64,000 bases of DNA from Microvirga arsenatis (lineage in GTDB: Bacteria; Pseudomonadota; Alphaproteobacteria; Rhizobiales; Beijerinckiaceae). The notes beneath the pieces were generated by a model that made no database searches, was not told the origin of the DNA, and saw nothing but the letters and a program-made list of their open reading frames with translations. A program made the position numbers and the translations under genes. This document shows, in pieces, positions 8,487-16,766 of the stretch; positions within the stretch are counted from its first letter, which is position 1; the number at the start of each line of letters is the position of its first letter. The stretch covers positions 186,001-250,000 of the forward strand of contig NZ_JAAAXJ010000006.1 in NCBI RefSeq assembly GCF_009910705.1, written 5' to 3'.

Positions 8487-9935
8487 TCATCCTCGTGCTG
8501 CCAACGGCAGCGAAAAGGGCGCCAGGGTGGAGAGGGAGCGGCCTTGCGGGTCGTCGCGCTCGGCTCGCTCGCAGGCCCGCTTCTGGGCATCCTGCAGTTC
8601 CCGAACCGCGCCGTCATAATCCAGGTTCACGACGCGGCGGTCCTTCATCACTTGGCGGCCGTCCACATAGACGTCACGGACAGCGCGCTCGGCGGCGCAA
8701 TGGATCAGGTTGCGCAGAGGGTCATGGATCGGCTGCATGGCAGGGTGGCTGAGATCGACGAGAACGAGATCGGCCTTGGCGCCTGGGGTCAGACGTCCGA
8801 TGTCCTTGCGGCCGAGGGCCTTCGCTCCGCCTGTGGTCGCGGCGGAAAACAAGCCGCCCGTATCAAGATCGAAGACGCTGCGTCCCGTAACGCGGGAGCA
8901 GATGAGAGCCTCCCGCATCTCCTCGAGCATATTGAAAGGATAGCTGTCGGTGCCGATGCCGACATTGACGCCGGCACGCCGATAGGCGCCGAGGCTCTCG
9001 AGCGTCATACCGCTGCGGGCGAAGGTCACCGGACAGTGGGCCACCGACGTACCGCTCTGCGCAAGCCGCATCAGATCGTCACGGCTGCGCTGCCGGGTCC
9101 AGGAATGGTGATCGAGAAAGATGCAATGCCCGAGGATCAGGTCCGGCCCGAGCACCTCGAGACGCTCCAGCATGGCCGGAGCAGTCTCTCCTGTCCGTCG
9201 GAGAAGCTCCTCGTGCTCGGCCATGGTTTGCGCCGCATGGATGGTAACTCGCATGCCGCGGCTGCGGGCCTGTGCCACAGATTCCTGGATCAACTCCTCG
9301 GAGCAGGTCTCAATCTGCGACGGAGCAATGACGCCATCGATGCGCCCGCTGGGATGGGCCCGAGCCTGCTCGACAAAGGCCAGGGCTTCGGCGTAGCGCT
9401 CTCGCCCTCGAGCCGTGTCCCAGTCGAAATCGAGCCGGTAGCTGCCGACCATCCGCCACCGCGCCTCCCGGAAACCGGGGGCAAGGTAAGCCCTCAGCCC
9501 GCTTTCCGCCGCCAGCGTCAGCCACCTGGAATGAGGCGAAGCGATATCGAGGTGCGTCGTCACACCGCTGCGCATCAGATCGCCCAACATGACGGTCTGG
9601 CACGCAGCCTTGGCATCCGGGTCCGAGTCGATCAGGGCAGAGTATTCGTAAAGGGCGTTGCCCCAGAGAGCTGCGGTTCCAACATCCTCGAACAACCCCT
9701 TGGCAATGGGCTCGTCACCCGAATGGCAATGGATGTTTACCAGACCGGGCATCGCCATGACCGAGGCGCCGGCAATCACCTCGTCGGCATGTCCCTCATA
9801 TTCAGAACCCACAAAGAGGATGCCGGCGTGTGAGAAGGCGACGTCGGCATCCCGCATGTAGACATGCTGGGAAGTGCCTTCATCCCAGGCGACCACCCAG
9901 GCTGCCTTGCGGATGACGGTGATTGCATCAGCCAT
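8487..9935 (-). CDS. AtzA/SsnA-like cytosolic amidohydrolase, copy 1
   Basis: 482 residues, starting MADAITVIRKAAWVVAWDEG. Metal ligands match the subtype III pattern: H69 and H71 in GLVNIHCHSG, H233 in TIHAAQT, H270 in GHCIFLDH and D330 in GTDSYPFN. It is clearly paralogous to the protein encoded at 6306-7757, with the same AWDE..S.HVY N-terminus and similar VYVDGRQV C-terminus. A deaminase or hydrolase on a cyclic or ureido nitrogen compound is expected. It lies between dihydropyrimidinase and racemase genes and is co-transcribed with them. The two copies may handle two consecutive steps or two substrates. Confidence 0.85.
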   Translation of the reverse strand: MADAITVIRKAAWVVAWDEGTSQHVYMRDADVAFSHAGILFVGSEYEGHADEVIAGASVMAMPGLVNIHCHSGDEPIAKGLFEDVGTAALWGNALYEYSALIDSDPDAKAACQTVMLGDLMRSGVTTHLDIASPHSRWLTLAAESGLRAYLAPGFREARWRMVGSYRLDFDWDTARGRERYAEALAFVEQARAHPSGRIDGVIAPSQIETCSEELIQESVAQARSRGMRVTIHAAQTMAEHEELLRRTGETAPAMLERLEVLGPDLILGHCIFLDHHSWTRQRSRDDLMRLAQSGTSVAHCPVTFARSGMTLESLGAYRRAGVNVGIGTDSYPFNMLEEMREALICSRVTGRSVFDLDTGGLFSAATTGGAKALGRKDIGRLTPGAKADLVLVDLSHPAMQPIHDPLRNLIHCAAERAVRDVYVDGRQVMKDRRVVNLDYDGAVRELQDAQKRACERAERDDPQGRSLSTLAPFSLPLAARG

Positions 9936-10007
9936 GATCGGTCGGTTCCATGCGGAGGAGGTTAAGGATGGCTGGCTCCCGAGACCATGAGATTTGGAAC
10001 GTGCAAA

Positions 10008-11465
10008 TCACAGGAGCTGGGCGCCGAAATTGGTGGCCGGATCGAATTCAGGGCTCAGCCTGCCGGTCGGGCGCATGGATGCGGCGCAGTCGCGCAGCAG
10101 CAGTTGTCCCGAACCCGGTACTGCCTGGAGCGCTCCGTCTGCGACGACGATGTCGCCCCGTCGCAGAACGATCTCGGGCCAGCCCTTCACTATCCGTCCT
10201 GCGAAGGGGTTGTAGCCGACATTGTCATGCAGCCCGTCGTCGGTCAGCGTGACCTCCCGATCCGGGTTCCAGATGGCGATGTCGGCATCCGCTCCAATCG
10301 CGATCGCGCCCTTGCGGGGGTAAAGCCCATAGATCTTTGCCGGGGCCGTTGACGTCAGCTCGACAAATTTCTCGAGGCTCGACCGACCCTTGCTCACCAT
10401 CGCGTCGAACAGCAGCGGCAGGCGCGTCTCAAGGCCTGGAAGCCCGTTAGCAATCTGCTTGAAATCCGGATCGGGACCCGCAGAGAGCTTGCCGCTCTCA
10501 TCGAAGCGGTAGGGAGCATGGTCCGAGGAGACGACCTGAAGGTCGCCGAGTTCGAGGGCACGCCACAAGGCCTCCTGATCGGATACGGTGCGGGGAGGGG
10601 GGCTGCACATCCACTTGGCGCCTTCAAGACCTGGGCGGTCCAGATCGCCCGCGGTCAGGAACAGGTATTGCGGGCAGGTTTCGGCAAAGACCTTGATACC
10701 TTCCCCACGCGCTCGCCGGATGACGGCCGCGCCCTCTGCCGTAGACACATGGAACAGCATGATGGGCTGATCGAGGAGCTGTGAGAAGCGGATGAGACGC
10801 TCGAAAGCCTCAATCTCGCATACCCGCGGATGACTGACCCCGTGAAACTTTGGTGCTTTATAACCCCGTGACACGAGCCGGTCCGACATCCACCTAATCA
10901 TGCCGTGATTCTCGGCATGCGCGCAGACCAGGGCTCCGTGCTTGCGCGCGACCATCATCACATCGAGAATCTGCTCGTCGAGCAGGCGGACCCGATCGTA
11001 GGTCATGAAGATCTTGATTGACCGGTGGCCGGCCTCGATGAGGCGGGGCAGGTCCGCCTCCAGCGCCTCTGGCGTGGGATCGGAAATCCACAGATGGAAG
11101 GCATAATCCGTCACCGCGCCCGCGGCCGCAAGTCCGGTATAGCTCTCGACCACATCCCGGAGTCTATCGCCTCGATGCTGCGCTGCAAACGAGACAACCG
11201 TCGTCGTCCCGCCGAAAGCTGCCGACCGGGTTGCCGTTTCGAAGGTATCGGCATTCATCAGGCCGCCGCCGGAGAGCTGCTCGATGTGGCAATGGGCGTC
11301 GACCCCACCCGGGAGAACGAGGCGGTCGACGGCATTGATGGAACGGCGTCCTTGCAGGCTTCGTCCGAGCGCAACGATCGTACCGTCATGAATGGCCACG
11401 TCCATGGCCAACACGCCCTCGGTGGTCGCGACGCTTCCTCCCTTGATCACCAGATCGTACTCCAC
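10008..11465 (-). CDS. hydA: Dihydropyrimidinase / D-hydantoinase
   Basis: A 485-residue cyclic amidohydrolase. Binuclear zinc site: H58 and H60 in GGVDAHCHIEQ, carboxylated lysine K151 in SIKIFMTY, H183 in CAHAEN, H239 in LFHVSTAEG and D315 in SSDHAPY. These are the residues of bacterial hydantoinases, which open dihydropyrimidine or hydantoin rings to N-carbamoyl (amino) acids. It heads a minus-strand operon whose other members are two amidohydrolases and a racemase of the hydantoin type, so a ring-nitrogen salvage route feeding amino acids is likely. No N-carbamoylase (HyuC-like) is visible, and one of the amidohydrolases may replace it. Confidence 0.92.
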   Translation of the reverse strand: MEYDLVIKGGSVATTEGVLAMDVAIHDGTIVALGRSLQGRRSINAVDRLVLPGGVDAHCHIEQLSGGGLMNADTFETATRSAAFGGTTTVVSFAAQHRGDRLRDVVESYTGLAAAGAVTDYAFHLWISDPTPEALEADLPRLIEAGHRSIKIFMTYDRVRLLDEQILDVMMVARKHGALVCAHAENHGMIRWMSDRLVSRGYKAPKFHGVSHPRVCEIEAFERLIRFSQLLDQPIMLFHVSTAEGAAVIRRARGEGIKVFAETCPQYLFLTAGDLDRPGLEGAKWMCSPPPRTVSDQEALWRALELGDLQVVSSDHAPYRFDESGKLSAGPDPDFKQIANGLPGLETRLPLLFDAMVSKGRSSLEKFVELTSTAPAKIYGLYPRKGAIAIGADADIAIWNPDREVTLTDDGLHDNVGYNPFAGRIVKGWPEIVLRRGDIVVADGALQAVPGSGQLLLRDCAASMRPTGRLSPEFDPATNFGAQLL

Positions 11466-11973
11466 CGATGAGTCTCCCCATTCTTCTTTTCAAGGTGGCG
11501 ATGTGATTCATTTCTTGTGCATGCTGTAATCTATGCAGACGCACTCAGTCTCAGCAAGGGGGCGGTTCCCACAATATGCGTTGCGAGCCCAATGGATAGG
11601 CTTGCTTCAAACCCCCGACGGGGCCGGCCTCCGGGGTCGCCAAGCGTTCACCTCCTGACGGTATCCGGAGAAGAAACGACAGGGCAGCGGATCCAATCGA
11701 GAAAGTCTTATGCTCGTAGCGACTCGTCCAGGCAATCAGGTCTGCCAAGCAAAGCTGGCGTCCGAACTCGAGTTTCAGGCTCTAAATCGGCGAGTTGCCG
11801 GAGGGAGAAGAGAGCCGTTAGGTCGAAGATGGAGATCGCGAAATTAGGTATCGTTTTGAGAAATGAGGGTGCTCGGCATCTTCGTCGCTAAGACGCCCTC
11901 AGTCGGAGGGATGCCTGCAATACGAATGCAACTCTGCTAAGTGCGCTTCGACAGATTGGTCTGTCATCTCCAT
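11466..11973. other. Intergenic region with no convincing gene
   Basis: About 500 nt upstream of the hydantoinase operon. Short open frames here have biased, low-complexity translations and no ribosome sites. An inverted repeat TGCAT-N10-ATGCA at 11518-11537 lies about 55-75 nt upstream of the dihydropyrimidinase start and could be an operator, but this is weak. Confidence 0.5.
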
Positions 11974-12846
11974 CTACATGAGAACAACACGATTTCGTCC
12001 GGCTGATTTGGCTTGGTAGAGAGCCAAGTCTGCGCGCTTGACGAGTGCATCGATGCTCTCTCCCTCCTTCCATTCGCTGACGCCGAAGCTGCAGGTGAGT
12101 CGGATTTCTCCCACTTGAGCGGCTCTGATCTGAAGATCTGCCATTCGAAGACGCAGGTCATCTGCAAGTCTGTAGGCTCCCATCCGATCCATTCGGGGAC
12201 ACAGAATGCCGAACTCCTCCCCGCCCAAGCGGCCGACGATGAGCCCGTCCTGCACGGATTCCTGTGCCGCCGCCTTCAGGGCTAGGTCGCCGACATCGTG
12301 GCCATAGCGATCATTGATGGACTTGAAGTGATCGATATCGAACATGATGAAGGAAACATGCGCGAGGCAGGGCTGCTTGCCGATGCTGTGTTGCAGGCGC
12401 TCAAAGAGCGCGCGTCGGTTGAAGAGACCCGTTAGAGGGTCAGTTTCGGCAAGCTTGATCAACTCGTTGTGCATGAAGGTCAGGCGCTCAGCCGCTCTCA
12501 ACCTTGCATGAAGCTCTTCCGGAATAGGAGGCTTCGAGATGAAATCGTCCGCTCCACTGTCGAGAGCCTCGGACAGTTTGCGGGAATTCCGCATTGACGA
12601 CATAGCGATGATGTACAGGCTTCTATGAGCCTGAGCCAGCAACCGGGCCGACCAGCAGAGTTCCAGCCCGCTGATCGGAAGAACCTCAAGGCTCGTGATG
12701 AGCCCGTTCACCTCTTCATGGGTACTGACGAAATCGAGGGCGTGCTGGGAGTCGGTAAAGCAAGAAACAATGTGACCTCGCGATGCGAGGACACTTGAGA
12801 TAACTTTCAGCGCCACACGGCTGGGATCGACAACAACGATATGCAT
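11974..12846 (-). CDS. Pseudo-receiver GGDEF protein (putative diguanylate cyclase)
   Basis: 290 residues from the ATG at 12846 (a TTG four codons upstream is also open). Residues 1-120 are a CheY-like receiver. The phospho-acceptor Asp aligns with S52 (TSLEVLPISG where D-L-x-M-P-x-x-x-G is expected), and one residue of the acidic pair is changed, while K105 is kept. Residues 135-290 are a GGDEF domain with an intact active loop GGEEF (208-212) and DIDHFKSIND metal segment. It has no RxxD inhibitory site five residues before the loop. It should make c-di-GMP, with the receiver acting as a phosphorylation-independent or protein-binding module. It is divergent from the rpfF-like gene, so a role linked to DSF signalling is plausible. 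Confidence 0.87.
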   Translation of the reverse strand: MHIVVVDPSRVALKVISSVLASRGHIVSCFTDSQHALDFVSTHEEVNGLITSLEVLPISGLELCWSARLLAQAHRSLYIIAMSSMRNSRKLSEALDSGADDFISKPPIPEELHARLRAAERLTFMHNELIKLAETDPLTGLFNRRALFERLQHSIGKQPCLAHVSFIMFDIDHFKSINDRYGHDVGDLALKAAAQESVQDGLIVGRLGGEEFGILCPRMDRMGAYRLADDLRLRMADLQIRAAQVGEIRLTCSFGVSEWKEGESIDALVKRADLALYQAKSAGRNRVVLM

Positions 12847-13149
12847 AGCCAATTTCAAAGCCCTGATCAGTCTATTCGTAAACTCCTAGAGAATTATGAA
12901 GGCTGAGGAATTTATTGAACTTTCAATGGCGGGATCAAAGCCGGGACATCCTTCAACAAGGCGTCACGAGGAGCATTGTCTGAAAAATGTGCCTTCAAGA
13001 TCGCAGATCCTCTGTTAACCATCGATTCCAATTAGGTTTACGGAACGTTAATCTCAGTTGAAAAGAGCCGCTGAAGCCTGAATAAAGAGGCAGCGGCGTG
13101 AATGATCCGAACTCGCCGCCTGTTCTATTCGGTTTGCAGGGACAAGATC
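12847..13149. promoter_or_regulatory. Divergent control region of the GGDEF and rpfF-like genes
   Basis: About 300 nt, more AT-rich than its surroundings, between two divergent genes. It must carry both promoters. No convincing -35/-10 pair or operator was identified by eye. Confidence 0.4.
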
Positions 13150-14145
13150 ATGCTCAGTGCCACAGCACGATCCGACAACTATATTCTCCTTGAGCCGAAG
13201 AGCGTCTTCGATCCCAAGCTTGTGCTTCCTGAAAATCAGACGCCGTCTCAGACGGCAGCAGGTGCACAGCATCTTCGCCTGCCGAACATCAATGTGAAGC
13301 TCGACTTCCAGAATAGGACCTATTGGGCAGCCATGCGCCCGAGTGTGCGCCCAATCTTCACGATGGATCTTCTGAGGGACATGCTTTTCATGCAGGAGTC
13401 CATTCGGCAGATCACCAGAGAGACGAAAGATCATCCGCGTCAAGCGATCGAATACGTCGTCTTCGGATCATCGACGCCAGGAATCTACAACCTGGGCGGC
13501 GACCTTGCCCATTTCGCTGACCGGATCCGCGCCAGGGATAGAGCAAGCTTGCAGGCTTATGCCTATGCCTGCATCGATGTCATCTATGGAAATGCAACCG
13601 CATTCTATGCGCCTGTGGTCACAATCGGCCTTGTGCAGGGTGACGCTCTCGGCGGAGGGCTTGAATGCGCTTTGTCGTTTGATCTGCTAGTTGCAGAGAA
13701 GAATGCGAAGATGGGGCTGCCGGAGGTGCTGTTCAACCTGATGCCGGGAATGGGAGCCTACAGCTTCCTGTCCCGGAAGATCGGCACTGCTGCTGCAGAG
13801 AAGCTGATCATGAGCGGCAAGGTTTATACAGCGGAAGAACTTCATCAGCTCGGCGTTGTCGACATTCTGGCTGATGATGGAGATGGCGAGAATGTCGTCA
13901 GGGAGTACATCGAGCGCAACAGCCGCAAGCACAATGCCCACACAGCGATGTACCGTGCACGTCGGCGGGTAAATCCCATCACCTATGACGAGCTGCGCGA
14001 CATCGTCGACATCTGGGTCGACGCCACCCTGGGATTGGGTGAGCCGGATCTGCGCAAGATGCTGCGTCTGACAGCCGCCCAAGACCGTCGGCTTGCCGCC
14101 GCAATGGTTTCGGATACCCAGGTTATCCTCGAAAGAACCAGCTAG
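13150..14145 (+). CDS. rpfF: DSF synthase, RpfF-like crotonase
   Basis: 331 residues from ATG 13150, preceded by CAGGGA at good spacing; an in-frame ATG at 13102 has a poorer site. The protein is a crotonase-fold enzyme of the RpfF type. Recognisable blocks are IYNLGGDLAHF (oxyanion and acyl-CoA binding), VQGDALGGGLECAL and MGLPEVLFNLMPGMGAYSFL. The two glutamates that RpfF uses for dehydration and thioester cleavage are E172 (GGGLE) and E192 (GLPE), 20 residues apart as in Xanthomonas RpfF. It would convert 3-hydroxyacyl-ACP to a cis-2-unsaturated fatty-acid signal in the cytosol. The C-terminus is longer than usual. It converges on the rpfC-like gene, the same arrangement as the classical rpf locus. 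Ordinary enoyl-CoA hydratases lack these blocks. Confidence 0.88.
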   Translation: MLSATARSDNYILLEPKSVFDPKLVLPENQTPSQTAAGAQHLRLPNINVKLDFQNRTYWAAMRPSVRPIFTMDLLRDMLFMQESIRQITRETKDHPRQAIEYVVFGSSTPGIYNLGGDLAHFADRIRARDRASLQAYAYACIDVIYGNATAFYAPVVTIGLVQGDALGGGLECALSFDLLVAEKNAKMGLPEVLFNLMPGMGAYSFLSRKIGTAAAEKLIMSGKVYTAEELHQLGVVDILADDGDGENVVREYIERNSRKHNAHTAMYRARRRVNPITYDELRDIVDIWVDATLGLGEPDLRKMLRLTAAQDRRLAAAMVSDTQVILERTS

Positions 14146-14243
14146 GCGAGGTCGTGGTACGGCATATCTCATGATCCTGAAGCAGCCTGTCCTTCGGGCC
14201 AACCTTCCGCTCGGATGGGCTAGATCGAGATGGATGCCGCTTC

Positions 14244-16733
14244 TCAATGTACAGGGGCGGGCTGTACGGAGCAGAAATGACGCAAGGCGTTCTGGGCTTG
14301 CTCGACCTCGTTTGCCAACTGCTCAACACGTTTGAGGCCATATTCGGCGAGCTCATCACTGGTTGTCCCGCGCCAATCCAGACAGAGCTGATAGACTGCC
14401 TTTGCTCCTATATTGGCTGCGGTGCTTTGGAGAGCATGAAGATCACTCCGGAATGCATACACATCCATTTCGGTAGCAGATTTGATCAGATCCATCAGGA
14501 GCGTCTCCGCGTCGCTGGTGAACTCATCGAGCAAAGTCGATATAAAAGCTTTGCCGCCGAGATTTTCCAAGCCTTGAAGAACCTTCCCATCAAGCACCTT
14601 CTCTGAGCCTGCCACGAGGAAGGGGGCCGAAACTCCAACGAAGGGTGCGCCGCTCAGCTCAAGCCTATCCGCTTCAGATGGCAGGGTGGATTGATCGCGA
14701 AGGAGGAGTTCCTCAATACGCTTGAGAAGTACTGCCGGATAGACCGGTTTGGTCAGGCATGCATCGATGCCGGCTTCGGCGACACGGGCGGCCATATCCG
14801 CGGTCGCGTCGGCTGTAAGGGCTATGATCGGCATGCGTGATCCGGACCCCTCGCCAAAACGGATCAGCTTGGCAGCTTCCAGCCCTGTCATCACCGGCAT
14901 GTTGACATCCATGATGACGAGGTCAAAAGAGTCGCCATCAAGCGCGTCGATTGCCTCCTCTCCATTCGTCACAGCATGCACCACATGACCACCGCGCTCG
15001 AGGATCTTCGTGATGACGAGGCGGTTTGTGCGATTGTCATCAGCGAGAAGGATCTTGAGGCCCCTCAAGGAAGTGCTGGCGAGATCGTCCTCAGAAACTT
15101 CCTTACTCTTGGATTTCAGCAATCCGAGTTGCGCGGTTGCGACGAGGCACGCTGCCTCTGCCTCCTGCTGCGTGAAGTCAGAAGGAAGGGTGCTGACGAA
15201 GCTTCTCCGGGCCTGTAGAGGCGGGATCATCCGGCTCGTTGACGGATCGATCCAAATTGCTGCTACTCCTTCGCGAGTAAGGTCATTCTGCTCAAGGAGA
15301 TCTGGTGGAACTGCCTCTGTCATGATGACAGTTACAATGCTGCCGGGGTGGGCGTCGACCCAATTCGCGATGCTATCGTAGGTGGGAAGCTTCACGATAT
15401 TGCCGAATTTGACAAGACTGTCGGCCAGTCTCTCCGAAGCGCCGCTCTCACCGCACATCAGAACCGTGTGAGGAACATGAGCAATTCCAGAGTGGAGGGC
15501 TACCGGGTCCAGAACGTGCATCGGCAATGTGAACCAGAACGTGCTTCCCTGGCCGACTTGGCTGTCCACTCCGATCTTGCCGCCGAGATTTTCGACCAGC
15601 TGACGGCAGATCGTCAGGCCGAGACCCGTGCCCCCATACCTGTTGATGATCGTTTCGTCCGCTTGAGTGAAGCTTTCGAAAATATGGTCGATTGCAGAGG
15701 GAGATATGCCGATTCCGGTGTCGGAAACTTCGAAGCGCATGGCGGTTTCTGGAACCGTCGCGTCAATGGATGCTGTAAGCGTAACGGTACCATGGTCAGT
15801 GAATTTGATCGCGTTATCGAGGAGGTTGAGCAGAATCTCCTGGATGTGATGATGATGGCCGTTCAGTTCGAGAGGTGTCCAGGGTGGAACATGGAGGGCT
15901 ATACGAAGGCCTTTTGCACGCGCTTGTGCCAAAACCATGGACCGAGTTGTCGACAAGAGCTCCATCAGATGGAAGTCAACCGTCGTCATTGGCATCTGAC
16001 CCGCCTCAATCCGGGACAGGTCCAGAATGCTGTTGATCTGTCTCAGCAAAGAGCTTCCCGCAGCCTGGATCGTCTGAGCGATTCCTTGCTGTTCGCCATC
16101 GAGCCTGGTCATTCTCAACAACTCGGACATGCCGATGATGGCATTGAGGGGCGTTCGAAGTTCGTGACTGACGCTGGCTAGAAACCGGCTCTTCGCCTGG
16201 TTGGCCGCCTCAGCCTGAGCCTTGGCCTGTGAGAGGCTTCGGATCAATGTGCCCGTGTAGGTAGGCAGTACGATCAGGCTCAGAAGAAGACTGATCGAAA
16301 GATGAAGCTCATTGCGCCAGAACGGCGTTGTGATGATGACCGCAGTGAAGCAAGCTACAGAAATGAGGGTTGCTACCCGCAGATACCAGATGCCAAATCG
16401 AAACCCATTGCCAAAGGTGATCCAAAGATAGAGAGGAAAGAATACTGAAGATATCTCACCGCCAAAGTGGAGTTGGAGCGAAGTCGTGCTCAGATCGCTC
16501 GCCATTGCCACCAAACGGCGCACTTTGGTTCTCTGAGGGTGAACGATTATGTGGGCTGCAACCAATACAGACACCACACCGAACGCCGCCATGCTCGTCA
16601 GGGCTTGCGTCGCGTTTGGTGGAGCGGCCAAAAGAGTGTAGCTGCAGATCACCAGAAAGAAGGCAATCCGGTTGAAGCTCATCTCGTATTCGCGGTCGGG
16701 GCTCTTCTTCAACCGCTGCAAGAGGGTGCTCAT
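14244..16733 (-). CDS. rpfC: RpfC-like hybrid sensor histidine kinase (DSF sensor)
   Basis: 829 residues. Residues 20-165 hold about five membrane helices with the segment [17 protein letters not shown], which closely resembles the input domain of Xanthomonas RpfC. A HisKA domain follows (phospho-His H190 in SHELRTPLN). The HATPase domain has LLDNAIKF (N box, about 304-311), DTGIG and GGTGLGL. A degenerate region leads to a receiver domain (DD 565-566, phospho-acceptor D609, K662) and a C-terminal HPt domain with H766 in [13 protein letters not shown]. This is the full RpfC architecture: a DSF sensor that phosphorelays to an RpfG-type regulator and, in xanthomonads, also restrains RpfF through its receiver. 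It lies 33 nt downstream of the RpfG-position gene, so the two form an operon facing rpfF. Confidence 0.88.
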   Translation of the reverse strand: MSTLLQRLKKSPDREYEMSFNRIAFFLVICSYTLLAAPPNATQALTSMAAFGVVSVLVAAHIIVHPQRTKVRRLVAMASDLSTTSLQLHFGGEISSVFFPLYLWITFGNGFRFGIWYLRVATLISVACFTAVIITTPFWRNELHLSISLLLSLIVLPTYTGTLIRSLSQAKAQAEAANQAKSRFLASVSHELRTPLNAIIGMSELLRMTRLDGEQQGIAQTIQAAGSSLLRQINSILDLSRIEAGQMPMTTVDFHLMELLSTTRSMVLAQARAKGLRIALHVPPWTPLELNGHHHHIQEILLNLLDNAIKFTDHGTVTLTASIDATVPETAMRFEVSDTGIGISPSAIDHIFESFTQADETIINRYGGTGLGLTICRQLVENLGGKIGVDSQVGQGSTFWFTLPMHVLDPVALHSGIAHVPHTVLMCGESGASERLADSLVKFGNIVKLPTYDSIANWVDAHPGSIVTVIMTEAVPPDLLEQNDLTREGVAAIWIDPSTSRMIPPLQARRSFVSTLPSDFTQQEAEAACLVATAQLGLLKSKSKEVSEDDLASTSLRGLKILLADDNRTNRLVITKILERGGHVVHAVTNGEEAIDALDGDSFDLVIMDVNMPVMTGLEAAKLIRFGEGSGSRMPIIALTADATADMAARVAEAGIDACLTKPVYPAVLLKRIEELLLRDQSTLPSEADRLELSGAPFVGVSAPFLVAGSEKVLDGKVLQGLENLGGKAFISTLLDEFTSDAETLLMDLIKSATEMDVYAFRSDLHALQSTAANIGAKAVYQLCLDWRGTTSDELAEYGLKRVEQLANEVEQAQNALRHFCSVQPAPVH

Positions 16734-16766
16734 ATTGGTTGATGGCCTTCTTTGAACGATGCTGAC

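Noticed and set aside
11517..11891. 124-codon plus-strand frame upstream of the GGDEF gene
   Set aside because: No ribosome site, Arg/Ser-rich low-complexity translation, and no family likeness.
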